Positions 1 to 8,777 of a stretch of 64,000 nt of DNA are shown in pieces. Each line of letters begins with the position of its first letter. Within the stretch, counting starts at the first letter, position 1. The position numbers and the translations under genes were made by a program. Where the stretch lies: NCBI GenBank assembly GCA_019454105.1, contig CP075364.1:623362-687361 (forward strand), read 5' to 3'. The stretch comes from Fimbriimonadaceae bacterium (GTDB taxonomy: Bacteria; Armatimonadota; Fimbriimonadia; Fimbriimonadales; Fimbriimonadaceae). Under the pieces are notes generated by a model that made no database searches, was not told the DNA's origin, and worked only from the letters and a program-made list of their open reading frames with translations.

Positions 1-126
1 TCAAGCTTCATCGAGCCGTCGACCCGAGAAGTGAGGGCCCGGCTCCTCTTCCGCGCGACCGGCCCCGTGACCACCCCGGTCTGGAGGGCGAAGATCGATC
101 TGGTCCGCTGGACGGTGACGAACTGA
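1..126 (+). CDS. C-terminal end of a secreted protein (5' truncated by window edge)
   Basis: An open frame runs from the first base to a TGA and gives 41 residues, ending in IDLVRWTVTN. The stretch FRATGPVTTPVW followed by ID and a W near the end matches the last 40 or so residues of three other large exported proteins in this window: FRRTGPVATSTY...IDRSVW, VRNTGPTASPTW...VDRLNW and the LVNWTVNP ending. The visible part is therefore most likely the end of the same C-terminal domain, and the missing part lies to the left. The N-terminal architecture cannot be known from here. Assignment as coding is fairly sure; the function is unknown. Confidence 0.6.
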   Translation, partial: SSFIEPSTREVRARLLFRATGPVTTPVWRAKIDLVRWTVTN

Positions 127-133
127 GCCCCGG

Positions 134-2080
134 CTAGCTCGAACGGAACGAGACTCCGGGCACATGCCCAGCGACGCCCTGCATGGCCCGGAGATCTTCC
201 AGCTTCAGCGTCTGTTCTTCCCATGCGCTGAAGCTGGCCGCCACTTCTTCGATCAGTTCTTGGTGCCGCCGCGTGAGTTCGATAATGTCCTGCGAAGGGG
301 AAACATTGGCGAGTTGTGCCTCAACGTCCTTGAGAGCGGCCTCGCTGGCTGCGACTTGACCTTCCAATTCCTCGACCAGCCGTTCCACTCGGCCGATCTC
401 TTTGCTGAGTTCTCGTGGCGATAAGCCAGGCCGCTTCTCCGGAGGGGCATTTCCAGCCCGAGGCTTTTCAGAGGGCTCAGGAGCTTGAGTCCCTGCCCGG
501 TAGTCGGCAAACGAGCCCATGTAGACGATCGGCCCAGTGCGACGCACGTCCAGCACCCGGTCAGTGACCTGCTCAAGGAGCCAGCGGTCGTGGGAGACCA
601 GCACGAGCGTGCCTGTGTACTGACGGAGCACCTCCGCGAGCGCCTCCCGTGAGTCCATATCGAGGTGGTTGGTCGGTTCGTCAAGGACCAGCAAGTTGGG
701 ATCGAGCTGGGTGAGGCTTGCCAGCACGAGCTTGTTCTTCTCGCCCCCGCTCAAAGTCCGTACAGGGCGCATCTGTTCGTCACCGGAGAAGAGGAACCGA
801 CCAAGGAGGTCCCGCGCCGCACCGGCGTCCATCCCGCAGTTCCAGACCAAGTATTCGAGCGGGGACACGTCCGGATCGAGTTCGGTGACGTCCTGATGAA
901 AGTAAGCCAGTTGCACATTGCTGCCGATCTTGACTTGGCCGCCAAGGGCGTCGGTCTCACCGAGACAGGTCTTGATCAGCGACGATTTGCCCGCCCCGTT
1001 TTCGCCGACCACTCCCCACCGCTCTCCCCAACGCACCGTCCAATCGAGCCCATCGATCAAGACGACGTCGTCGTCCTCGGCCCTGAACCCGACCCGGAGC
1101 CCTTGACAAGCGATGACGCTGTCGCCGCTGCGCTTCGTAGGCTTGAATCCCGCCGCCATCGATCGCTCCCGTTCCGGTAAGGCGACCCGCTGGTCTTCGA
1201 GCTTCTCCATCTGCTTGAGCCGCCCCCGGGCTTGGGCCGTTCGTTGAGAGTTCATGAAGCGCCGGACATACTCGTCCAGCTTGGCGATCTGGGCGTCTTG
1301 CCTCTTGGCCGTTTCCCGCAGCCGGGCGTCTTCCTCAGCCCGGAGTCTGAGAAATTGACGGAAGTCGCCGGGAAATTGCTTTGTCGTGGCGCCGCGGATT
1401 TCGATCACTGACTCCACGGTGTTCTCCAAGAACGTACGGTCGTGGCTGACGATCAACACGGCCCCATGGTAGGCCCGGATCCATCGCTCGAGCCATTCCG
1501 TCGCCTGGAGGTCCAAGTGGTTGGTCGGCTCATCCAGGATCAAGAGGTCAGGTTCCTCCAGCAATAACCGGGCGATGGCCAAGCGCGTCCTCTCGCCGCC
1601 GCTCAGGACTTCGGTGGGCTTGTCGAACTCGTCTTCCGTGAACCCCATCCGCTGGAGCACCGTCCTGACGTCCGACTCAAGCGAGTACCCTTCGGCCTCC
1701 AAAAAGTGCTCATGGAGCAAGGCGTACTCCTCCAAGTCCTGCGGGGTGGCGCCACCCTCCATAGAGCGTTCGAGCTCTTCCAGCCGGGACTTGAGGGCGA
1801 TCCGGTCGGCCTGGGCCGACTCGGCTTCCTCCAAAACGGTGCGCCCTTCGCCCACGGAGTGCTCCTGCCTCAGGTACCCGACCTTCGCTCCTCGGGCGAG
1901 TTGCACCGTGCCAGAGTCCGGCTCATACTGGCCTGTGATGATCCTGAGCAAGGTCGTCTTGCCCGTGCCGTTGCGGCCCACCAAAGCGACCTTTTGGCGA
2001 GCTTCCACACGAAAGCCCGCTTTCTCAAGTACGACGTCGATCCCGAACGCCTTGCTGACCTCATTGACCAACAGGAGCAC
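134..2080 (-). CDS. ABC-F family ATP-binding protein (Uup/EttA-like)
   Basis: The 648-residue protein has two ABC ATPase domains and no membrane segments, which defines the ABC-F family of ribosome-associated ATPases. The first Walker A is GRNGTGKT at residues 35-42, followed by LSGGERTRLA and LLILDEPTNHLDL. The second half repeats the set with GENGAGKSS, LSGGEKNKL and LLVLDEPTNHLDM. Between the domains lies the arginine- and glutamine-rich linker typical of the P-site tRNA interaction motif. The last 90 residues are charged and probably form a coiled coil, as in Uup. Family members act on the ribosomal E site or on branched DNA structures; which applies here cannot be told from sequence. Its 3' end lies 8 bases after the stop of the convergent truncated gene. 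Confidence 0.93.
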   Translation of the reverse strand: MLLLVNEVSKAFGIDVVLEKAGFRVEARQKVALVGRNGTGKTTLLRIITGQYEPDSGTVQLARGAKVGYLRQEHSVGEGRTVLEEAESAQADRIALKSRLEELERSMEGGATPQDLEEYALLHEHFLEAEGYSLESDVRTVLQRMGFTEDEFDKPTEVLSGGERTRLAIARLLLEEPDLLILDEPTNHLDLQATEWLERWIRAYHGAVLIVSHDRTFLENTVESVIEIRGATTKQFPGDFRQFLRLRAEEDARLRETAKRQDAQIAKLDEYVRRFMNSQRTAQARGRLKQMEKLEDQRVALPERERSMAAGFKPTKRSGDSVIACQGLRVGFRAEDDDVVLIDGLDWTVRWGERWGVVGENGAGKSSLIKTCLGETDALGGQVKIGSNVQLAYFHQDVTELDPDVSPLEYLVWNCGMDAGAARDLLGRFLFSGDEQMRPVRTLSGGEKNKLVLASLTQLDPNLLVLDEPTNHLDMDSREALAEVLRQYTGTLVLVSHDRWLLEQVTDRVLDVRRTGPIVYMGSFADYRAGTQAPEPSEKPRAGNAPPEKRPGLSPRELSKEIGRVERLVEELEGQVAASEAALKDVEAQLANVSPSQDIIELTRRHQELIEEVAASFSAWEEQTLKLEDLRAMQGVAGHVPGVSFRSS

Positions 2081-2109
2081 GGCGCGAGTGTACGGGGTTG
2101 GCGGCTCTG

Positions 2110-2820
2110 TTACCGGGGCTTCAGCTTGCGGATCGAGCCTGAACCGTTGACATCCGACGAGACCTTCGGGTCTCCCTGGTAGAGGATCTGTCCGGATCCG
2201 GAGATGTTCGCTTCCAACTGCTTGGTCTCTCCAACTGTGATCAGTCCTGATCCTGACATTCTGGAAGTGACCGTCTCTGCTTCAAGCCCGGCAGCCTTCA
2301 CTTGCCCCGAGCCTGTCACATCGATGCTTAGTCCCGGGGCGGATCCCACAGCTGTGATCACCCCGCTTCCGCTCACGACAATTCCGACAGGCTTCCCCTC
2401 CAGACCGATCGCCTCGATGGAACCCGACCCCGACGTGTGGAACGAGTTGGGCTGTGGCCCAGTCACCTCGACTCTGACTCCGCTTGAGCTTCGAGAGGAA
2501 GAATTTGACACGACGAGCGTCGATCCCCGAAGCTGGGCTTTTACCCGGCTCGAACTGCGACTCGGCCCGGTGATCTTAACGGATGTCGTTGGGCCTTCAG
2601 CCGGCGACCAGACCAAATCGAGTGAACCAGCGATCTCGATCGATTCGACCCCCTCGAACTCCTGCGAGACGGCAGCCAAATCTTCCGGCTCAGAATTCGT
2701 CTGGGTGTTGATCGTGACCGATCGCTTGGAAGCCATTCCCACCAGTCCGATGGGCAAGGCAAAAATGGCGACCAACACGGAGACCATGAACAGCAGTGCG
2801 AGCATCCGGCCGATCTTCAT
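2110..2820 (-). CDS. Exported DUF2807 (GIN-type) beta-repeat protein
   Basis: I chose the internal ATG that gives MKIGRMLALLF because the longer frame overlaps the upstream gene and starts with an arginine-rich run. From here the 236 residues begin with a clear signal or anchor segment (about residues 5-28) ending near GLVGMASKR. The rest is a repeating beta pattern with recurrent SGSG turns (FHTSGSGSIEA, VSGSGVITA, VTGSGQVKA, MSGSGLITV, ISGSGQIL, VNGSGSIRK). This is the signature of the DUF2807 putative auto-transporter adhesin head (GIN) domain. The protein is probably in the periplasm or outer envelope. The upstream flavoprotein gene ends 34 bases away, so the two may be cotranscribed. Function unknown. 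Confidence 0.8.
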   Translation of the reverse strand: MKIGRMLALLFMVSVLVAIFALPIGLVGMASKRSVTINTQTNSEPEDLAAVSQEFEGVESIEIAGSLDLVWSPAEGPTTSVKITGPSRSSSRVKAQLRGSTLVVSNSSSRSSSGVRVEVTGPQPNSFHTSGSGSIEAIGLEGKPVGIVVSGSGVITAVGSAPGLSIDVTGSGQVKAAGLEAETVTSRMSGSGLITVGETKQLEANISGSGQILYQGDPKVSSDVNGSGSIRKLKPR

Positions 2821-2854
2821 ATGCTTGGGATACCTGATTGGCGAAGGAAAGGTT

Positions 2855-4108
2855 TCACGACGCGTCCTGCGCGGCCGATTCGCCCGCGACGAACCCAGTC
2901 GCAAAGGCCGCCTGAAGGTTGTATCCGCCCACCGGGCCGGCCACGTCCAGAACTTCGCCGCAAAGGTAGAGCCCGGGGCAAACGCGCGACCGCATCGAGT
3001 GAGGATCGACTTCGTCCAGGCTGACCCCTCCCGCCACCACCTCGCCTTTCTCCAAGACCACCTCGCCCACAGCCCCTATCGAGAGGCCCTTGAGGGCCTC
3101 GGCGATCCGGTTTCTCTCCTTCTTGCTCAGATCGCGCGCCCTTTGGGCCGGATCGATCCCGATCTCGCCAAGCACGGTTTCGACCAGCGACTCCGGGACA
3201 TACTCGCCGAGCAGACTGGAAGAGGTCTTGCGCGGGTTGGTCGCACACCAGGCGGCGATCTCGGCTTGGACGGTCTCGAAAGCGCTGTCGGGCACCAGGT
3301 CGGCGTTCAGCGTCACCCCGCCCTCGTTCTCCCGTTCAGCGATGGCCCGGCTGACGCCCAGCACAGTCGGGCCGCTCACCCCCCGGTGGGTGAAGAGAAG
3401 GTCATCCCTCCACCGGGCCACTTCCTTTCCCTGGGCCCGAGCCTTCAAGACGACGTCCCGAAGGGCCACCCCCGGCTTCCATCGTGGCCCATTGATCGCC
3501 AGTTCGATGGGGGCCAGGGCCGCTCGGATCGGCACGATCGTATGGCCCAGTTCGCGGGCCCAATCCCAACCGTCTCCTGTCGTCCCGCTCTTGGGATAAC
3601 TCGAGCCTCCCACGGCAAGGACGACGTGCTGGCTTTCCACGGTCCCGACGTCGGTCTCGACGCCGGCGACGCCAGCCGAGTCCATCAAGATCCGGCGAAC
3701 CGGCGTCTGAAACCGGATCTTCACGCCCGCCTCCCGCAGGTAGGACGCCAAAATCTGGACCACGTCTTTGGCAGTCTGGTGAACAGGGAAGACGCGGCCG
3801 TCGTCGCGCGTGTAGACCTGGAGTCCCCGGGTGGTGAACAAGCGGACGATCTCGGTGTTGGGTAACCGATAGCAGGCGGGTCTGATGAAAACGGCCTCGT
3901 TCGGACGGAACGCTTTGATCACGCTCTCGAGGGGTCCATCATGGGCCAAGTTGCATTTGCCACCGCCTGAAATGAGGATCTTGGTGCCGAGCCGGTCCGT
4001 CTTCTCGATCAACGTGACCCTGGCTCCGTGACGGGCCGCGTTCCAAGCGGCGAAGATCCCGGCCGCCCCGGCACCGACAACGACCACTTCCGGGCGAGCC
4101 TGCTCCAC
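2855..4108 (-). CDS. NAD(P)/FAD-dependent oxidoreductase, YhiN/HI0933 family
   Basis: The 417-residue protein begins with a Rossmann dinucleotide motif VVVGAGAAGIFAAW at residues 9-22, followed by the family-typical LISGGGKCNLAH near residue 47. The C-terminal LYLCGEVLDVAGPVGGYNLQ (about residues 384-403) is the second FAD-contact motif of the HI0933/YhiN flavoproteins. The length is typical. Members are cytoplasmic and some are named aminoacetone oxidase or BaiN, but substrates differ and cannot be assigned here. The gene is divergent from the PafA/Dop-family gene, with only 56 bases between the starts. Confidence 0.88.
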   Translation of the reverse strand: MEQARPEVVVVGAGAAGIFAAWNAARHGARVTLIEKTDRLGTKILISGGGKCNLAHDGPLESVIKAFRPNEAVFIRPACYRLPNTEIVRLFTTRGLQVYTRDDGRVFPVHQTAKDVVQILASYLREAGVKIRFQTPVRRILMDSAGVAGVETDVGTVESQHVVLAVGGSSYPKSGTTGDGWDWARELGHTIVPIRAALAPIELAINGPRWKPGVALRDVVLKARAQGKEVARWRDDLLFTHRGVSGPTVLGVSRAIAERENEGGVTLNADLVPDSAFETVQAEIAAWCATNPRKTSSSLLGEYVPESLVETVLGEIGIDPAQRARDLSKKERNRIAEALKGLSIGAVGEVVLEKGEVVAGGVSLDEVDPHSMRSRVCPGLYLCGEVLDVAGPVGGYNLQAAFATGFVAGESAAQDAS

Positions 4109-4152
4109 GCCACCGATTCTAATCCACCACGCAACCGAGCCCTGTCACGACG

Positions 4153-4158
4153 TAGAAT
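4153..4158 (+). promoter_or_regulatory. TAGAAT -10 box, predicted leaderless start
   Basis: TAGAAT ends six bases before the ATG of the PafA/Dop-family gene and no Shine-Dalgarno sequence is present. Transcription starting about seven bases downstream of a -10 box would begin at the A of the start codon. There is no convincing -35 element. The same hexamer lies 10 to 12 bases before two other starts in this window. Confidence 0.5.
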
Positions 4159-4164
4159 CAGCAG

Positions 4165-5616
4165 ATGCCTCCGCGGACACCAGGAGAGCGGATCTTTGGG
4201 ATCGAGACCGAGTTCGGCACGCTCGTGGCAGACGACGAGGGGTCTCCCGAAGAGGTCGTAGAGGCGATCAAAGACCACGTCTTTTACGAGCAACGCCTGG
4301 GCTGCATCGACCTTCATGCTCGGGACGAGGTCTTCGAACCGGCCGAGTCTGGCGGTTTCCTATTGAACGGGGCGCGCCTGTACATCGACGCCGTCGGCTC
4401 CCACCTGGAGTACGCCACCGCCGAGTGCCGCAAACTCAAAGACCTTTTGGCGAACGATCGGGCTGGACACCGGGTCATCGTGCGCGCGATCCGCGAGTTG
4501 GGGCTCCAAGACCGGGTGGACGTCTACAACAACTCGATCGACCATTACCATGGCCACACCTGGGGGTGCCATGAGAACTATCTCGTCGAAATGTCGGAGG
4601 ACTTCTTCAGCAACAAAGCTCCTTGGCTCTATGCCTTCCTCGTGACGCGACAGATTTTTGCCGGGGTCGGTCGGGTTGGCGGCCATATCCTGGCAGCCGG
4701 GGGAAGGCCCGAACTCCATGAAGTCTCGCAGAACCCCATCGACTACATCTGGGTCTCGCAGATCTACAACGTCTATGAAGACGAGGGCATCGAGTTCCAG
4801 CTCAGCCAGCGGGCCGACCACATCATCAAGACCATCGCCTCCCGGGTTCGCTTCAACCGGGCGATCATCAACCCGAAGTGGGAGCACTTCTATTCGCACG
4901 AGGGGATGCACCGGCTCCACGTCTTGTTCGGTGAATCGAACCAGAGCGAGTACGCATTCGCCCTCAAGGTCGGGTCCACGTGCTTGGCCCTGCGGTTGGT
5001 AGAAGAAGGCCTCGTGCCGGAACGCCTTGTCTTGGCCGAACCGCTCATCGCCCTCCGTGAGGTGAGCCGCGACCCGGAGTTCAAGTGGCCTGTCGCCCTC
5101 GCCGATGGGACGGTGACGACCGCCATCGAGGTCCAAAGGGAGTATCTGCGTCTTGCCGAATCTTACGCGGGCCAAGGACAGGACGTCGATTGGGTCTTGA
5201 CCGAGTGGCGAACGGTGCTCGACCGTTTGGAAGAGGATCCTTTGTCGCTGGAAGACTGCTTGGACTGGCCGAGGAAGCGCCGCCTTGTGTTCGATTACCG
5301 GCGCGAGCACGGCTTGGAAGCCAACCATCCCGCCTTGCACACCCTCGACCTCGAGTACCACAACATTGACCCCGATAAGTCGCTCTACTACCCAGATCCT
5401 TGCCGCCGTTTTCTTGAAGAGATCGACATTCTCGACGCGATGACCGATCCGCCGACTGACACTCGCGCCCTGGGCCGCTCAAGGCTGGTCGCCAAACTGC
5501 TCTCCCACCGATCGCCGCAGATCTATGCCTTCGATTGGTCAGGTGTCGCACTTGGTCGGGGACGCTACATCGAGATGTCCGATCCGTTCGAGACCTATGA
5601 GGAGTGCGCGACTTGA
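4165..5616 (+). CDS. Pup ligase/depupylase (PafA/Dop) family protein
   Basis: The 483-residue protein matches the carboxylate-amine ligase family that attaches (PafA) or deamidates and removes (Dop) prokaryotic ubiquitin-like protein. Visible hallmarks are FGIETEFG at residues 11-18, the beta-strand with the metal/ATP-binding glutamates; NGARLYID followed by GSHLEYATAEC at 68-88, with Asp75 in the catalytic-base position; then YNNSIDHY, GCHENYLV, FLVTRQIFAG and RLHVLFGESNQSEYAF. GIETEFG resembles PafA, while FQLSQRADHI resembles Dop, so the subfamily is unclear. A segment between GRVGG and FQLSQRAD is longer than in either. No Pup/UBact-like small gene, proteasome subunit or second paralogue is adjacent. 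The 3' end overlaps the convergent amidase gene by 22 bases. Confidence 0.88.
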   Translation: MPPRTPGERIFGIETEFGTLVADDEGSPEEVVEAIKDHVFYEQRLGCIDLHARDEVFEPAESGGFLLNGARLYIDAVGSHLEYATAECRKLKDLLANDRAGHRVIVRAIRELGLQDRVDVYNNSIDHYHGHTWGCHENYLVEMSEDFFSNKAPWLYAFLVTRQIFAGVGRVGGHILAAGGRPELHEVSQNPIDYIWVSQIYNVYEDEGIEFQLSQRADHIIKTIASRVRFNRAIINPKWEHFYSHEGMHRLHVLFGESNQSEYAFALKVGSTCLALRLVEEGLVPERLVLAEPLIALREVSRDPEFKWPVALADGTVTTAIEVQREYLRLAESYAGQGQDVDWVLTEWRTVLDRLEEDPLSLEDCLDWPRKRRLVFDYRREHGLEANHPALHTLDLEYHNIDPDKSLYYPDPCRRFLEEIDILDAMTDPPTDTRALGRSRLVAKLLSHRSPQIYAFDWSGVALGRGRYIEMSDPFETYEECAT

Positions 5617-7226
5617 GGCATCTGTCGATGGAACTCGGCCGTCTCTTGGAGCGATTGGGCGACTGTCAAGAGGGCGGCCTCTCCGTCCATCCTGCCAAAG
5701 AACGACACCGACCTTGGTCCACCCCTTGAGTCCGTCCCCCATGGGATCACAACCTGCGGGTGGCCGGTGCCGTTTGTCGTGATCAATTGGTTGCTCCCAG
5801 AACCTTCGGCGACCAACACGTCGAACTCGGCGGTCTCTCTGGCGTAGACGGACATCATTTGGGCCCTGGCTTGCTGGGCTCGCAAATACTCGACGGCGGG
5901 GTAGTACCGGGCAGCCAAGAACTCCGGCGGCCAAAGTTTCCCAATCTGATCGATCCTGGAATCGCGGATCAGGGGCTCGAACGCCGACGCCGCTTCGACC
6001 GTCAGCACTGCGAGATACTCCATCGGTGGGGGCGTCAACTTGACGGGCGAGACGCTTCCGACAAGTCGTTCGAGCTTTGGCCGCCAGTCCTGATCCATGT
6101 CCTCCGCGAGGACACCGACCTTCAGCCCTTTGAGGCTCGCGCCGGGTCGCCAGTCGAACGGCCGGTCCACGGACGTAGGATCCAAAGGGTCGCGACCGTG
6201 AATCGCGGCAAAGACGATCCCGCAGTCTTCCGCGCTCCGACAGATCGGGCCGACCTTGTCCATCGTCCAGCTGAGGACCATGCCCCCGTGGCGGCTGACC
6301 CGGCCGTAACTAGGGCGGAGCCCGGTCGTCCGACAACGCACCGACGGCGAGACGATCGAACCCAGCGTCTCCGTGCCGATCGTGAAGCCCACCAGTCCGG
6401 CCGCCATCGCGCTGGCCGACCCGGCTGACGACCCACTGGAGCCCTGGGACAGGTTCCAGGGGTTCTTGGTCTGTCCTCCGAACCAAACGTCGTCGTAGGC
6501 CAGGGCCCCGCACGAGAGCTTGGCGCACAAGACGGCCCCGGCCGAACGGAGCCTTTCGACCACCGTGGCGTCCAGATCGACGACTTGGTCTTTGAAAGCC
6601 TCGGCCCCCCAGGTCGTTCGATAACCCTTGACCGCGAAGAGGTCCTTGACACCATAGGGGATGCCATGCAGCAGGCCCCGCGACTTTCCGGAGGCCAGTT
6701 CTTGGTCGGCGCGCGCTGCTTCGGCGAGGGCGAGCTCCTCGGTAAGCGTCACCACGCAGTTGAGTCGAGCCCCGACCGTCCGGAGTCGTGTCAGAGCGAG
6801 CCGTGTCAGTTCGGTCGAACTGACCTTCTTGCTCCGCAGCAAGCTTGCCAGCTGCCGGACTGGAAGGTCGAGGAGTCGGTCTGGCGGTGCGTCACGGGTC
6901 GACCGAAGGGGGGAAGCAGCCAAGTCTCGGCCTTTTTTTGAGTCACCGCCCGGTCGGGGCGTGAAGACGAGCGGAGGTTCAATGGAGTTAGCGAGATCTC
7001 GGTCGCGAAGCTGCCGGATGGCTCTCCGAGTCTGGGCGACTGAACGACCGGCCAACTCCCTCTGCTGGGGCGTGAACTCAAGCCCGACGAGCCGTTCGTA
7101 GGCCTCCATGTCGGCCGATGTCGGATCCGACTGAGTCTCTTGCGCCGGAATCGAAGGGCAGAGGCTCCAGGCCGCGACAGCGGCCAAGAAGTCCTTGCGG
7201 GTCAACAGGGAGGGATCGACGCCCAT
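5595..7226 (-). CDS. Exported amidase, amidase-signature (GatA-like) family
   Basis: The 543-residue protein carries the amidase-signature core: the catalytic lysine in GIPYGVKDLF (Lys194), the cis-serine in the glycine/serine loop QGSSGSSAGS (261-270) and the nucleophile serine in GTETLGSIVSPS (Ser290). These residues hydrolyse an amide bond in this family. Unlike GatA, it starts with MGVDPSLLTRKDFLAAVAAW, a basic and hydrophobic segment that looks like a signal peptide ending near SIPAQ, so it probably works outside the cytoplasm. About 130 residues precede the core. No gatB or gatC is nearby, which also argues against transamidation. The substrate is unknown. Confidence 0.88.
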   Translation of the reverse strand: MGVDPSLLTRKDFLAAVAAWSLCPSIPAQETQSDPTSADMEAYERLVGLEFTPQQRELAGRSVAQTRRAIRQLRDRDLANSIEPPLVFTPRPGGDSKKGRDLAASPLRSTRDAPPDRLLDLPVRQLASLLRSKKVSSTELTRLALTRLRTVGARLNCVVTLTEELALAEAARADQELASGKSRGLLHGIPYGVKDLFAVKGYRTTWGAEAFKDQVVDLDATVVERLRSAGAVLCAKLSCGALAYDDVWFGGQTKNPWNLSQGSSGSSAGSASAMAAGLVGFTIGTETLGSIVSPSVRCRTTGLRPSYGRVSRHGGMVLSWTMDKVGPICRSAEDCGIVFAAIHGRDPLDPTSVDRPFDWRPGASLKGLKVGVLAEDMDQDWRPKLERLVGSVSPVKLTPPPMEYLAVLTVEAASAFEPLIRDSRIDQIGKLWPPEFLAARYYPAVEYLRAQQARAQMMSVYARETAEFDVLVAEGSGSNQLITTNGTGHPQVVIPWGTDSRGGPRSVSFFGRMDGEAALLTVAQSLQETAEFHRQMPQVAHSS

Positions 7227-7242
7227 CCTGGGATTGTAGTCG

Positions 7243-7914
7243 CTAGTTTTTGCCGACTGTCTCGGGTTCTCTCTCTTCGACCATCGCCGCCGCCCGTGCC
7301 GCCCGGATTTCAGCGGACTTCCTCATGGCCTTCGCCTTGCGGACCCGCACCGCCCATGGATGCACGTCCTCGCGGGTTGTGTACCGGCCGGTGACGATGT
7401 CGTAGATTGGGATCACCACGTTGAAGTTGCGGTCGTCAGACTCGTGATGGATGAAGTGCCGCTTGTCGAACCACCGGAACAACTGCAAAGTTGGGGGGAA
7501 CGCGTGGTACCAGCGAGGCTTTCCGTCGGGCCGCGGGAAGTGCATGTGCCAGTGGAGGAACTCATACATCACGTAATAGAGCGTGAACGTGATCGGAACC
7601 GCAAGCCCGGCCGCGGGGCCGAGCCAAAGCCAAACGCCGATGGTGATCGGCGAGGTGACGATCATCGTCGCCGGCCACATGAACGGCCCGAGACTGATCG
7701 GGGCTTCCTCTTCCGGTGCCGGTCGGTGATACTCCTCTCCTCGATAGGCCGGGTGGTGCTCCACCGCGTGGGCGACATAGGAGCGCTCCAAGACTCCGCC
7801 CAAGAGGCGTTTCTGAGGCGTGTGCAGGATGAACTGGTGGAAGAGCCCTTCGAGCACGCTGGCAAAGGCGACGCAAGCGAAAACGACCAGAACGACGGTC
7901 AGGACTTGTTCCAT
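7243..7914 (-). CDS. Fatty acid hydroxylase/sterol desaturase superfamily membrane protein
   Basis: The 223-residue protein has the histidine clusters of the di-iron membrane hydroxylase superfamily: HQFILH near residue 27, HAVEHH near 49, HWHMHF near 125 and KRHFIHH near 150, interleaved with three or four membrane segments (VVLVVFACVAFASVL, a pair in the middle and a short one before HWHMH). The last 40 residues are a basic and alanine-rich cytoplasmic tail. Such enzymes hydroxylate or desaturate lipids using O2. The start lies just upstream of VLTVVLVVFACV. The gene follows the direction of the amidase gene with a 16-base gap. The lipid substrate cannot be inferred. Confidence 0.82.
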   Translation of the reverse strand: MEQVLTVVLVVFACVAFASVLEGLFHQFILHTPQKRLLGGVLERSYVAHAVEHHPAYRGEEYHRPAPEEEAPISLGPFMWPATMIVTSPITIGVWLWLGPAAGLAVPITFTLYYVMYEFLHWHMHFPRPDGKPRWYHAFPPTLQLFRWFDKRHFIHHESDDRNFNVVIPIYDIVTGRYTTREDVHPWAVRVRKAKAMRKSAEIRAARAAAMVEEREPETVGKN

Positions 7915-8062
7915 GGATCTTCCTTGATGACGGACCGCACTCCGTTACCGATGCAGTTTAGCCCACACTTTGGGTACGTCTCGCAGTACGTCAAGGCCTT
8001 TTGGCCGTCTTCCAAGAGGGCCCATGAAACGATGCCCGGTGACCGACAAGTAACCGTGGACG

Positions 8063-8734
8063 ATGATAACGATTCCTGCGTTGTTCTTGGCGGCCAGCGT
8101 CCTTGTTGGCCCTGACAAGATCGTCCTCCCCCAACCGGCGCCGAAAGTCGGGCAGTCCGCAGCCTACGCGCTGGCTATCGAGTTTGAGGCCATGGGGCAG
8201 AAGGGAGCCTACAGCGGCAACGTCAAGCGCACCGTGTTGACCGTTGGCACCGACGGCTCGACCGAGGTTGAGAGCGCGACTGAGGGTCAAAAGATCTCGA
8301 TCGGAGGCGGGGACCAAGACCTCCCCGATTCAAATGAGACGGTCAAGACGGACCCAGACGGCCACATTCTCGCCCGCGACCCGTTCGAGAACTCCTTGAG
8401 CGAGTGTCTCGCCGCCTTTGTCCGCGTCCGGCTCCCCAAGGATGGGGCGGAAGTCGGCCATACCTGGAAGTTCGACATGAAGGGCGACGATCGGTTCGGC
8501 GAACTGACCGCCACGCTCGAAGGAAAGCAGGAGTTCGCAGGCCGCGAGTGCGTCGCCATCAAGGTCGCTTACACGACCAAGTCTGGAAACTTGGCCAAGG
8601 GCAGCACCTACTTCTTGGCGTCCAACGGTGTCCTCGCCGGCCTGACGATGAGCTTCGACGATCTTGAAATGGGCCCGGGCCTGGCAGTGCCTGGCACAGC
8701 CAAGATGACCCTGACGAGCCTCGAAGGGTTCTAA
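8063..8734 (+). CDS. Exported hypothetical protein
   Basis: The 223-residue product starts MITIPALFLAASVLVG, a short signal-peptide-like segment. The remainder is soluble with a repetitive beta pattern and many Asp, Glu and Gly residues; I do not recognise a family. Codon use matches neighbouring genes, with strong G/C at third positions. It has about 150 bases of non-coding sequence upstream from the divergent hydroxylase gene and precedes the fpg-like gene by 43 bases. It may be a periplasmic substrate or sensor protein, but nothing in the sequence shows this. Confidence 0.65.
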   Translation: MITIPALFLAASVLVGPDKIVLPQPAPKVGQSAAYALAIEFEAMGQKGAYSGNVKRTVLTVGTDGSTEVESATEGQKISIGGGDQDLPDSNETVKTDPDGHILARDPFENSLSECLAAFVRVRLPKDGAEVGHTWKFDMKGDDRFGELTATLEGKQEFAGRECVAIKVAYTTKSGNLAKGSTYFLASNGVLAGLTMSFDDLEMGPGLAVPGTAKMTLTSLEGF

Positions 8735-8777
8735 GGGCCGCTCGGGCTTCCTAACATCGGGACAAAATCGGGCTCAC

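Noticed and set aside
2204-3865. 553-codon plus-strand ORF
   Set aside because: It spans the antisense of two real genes with a signal peptide and FAD motifs.
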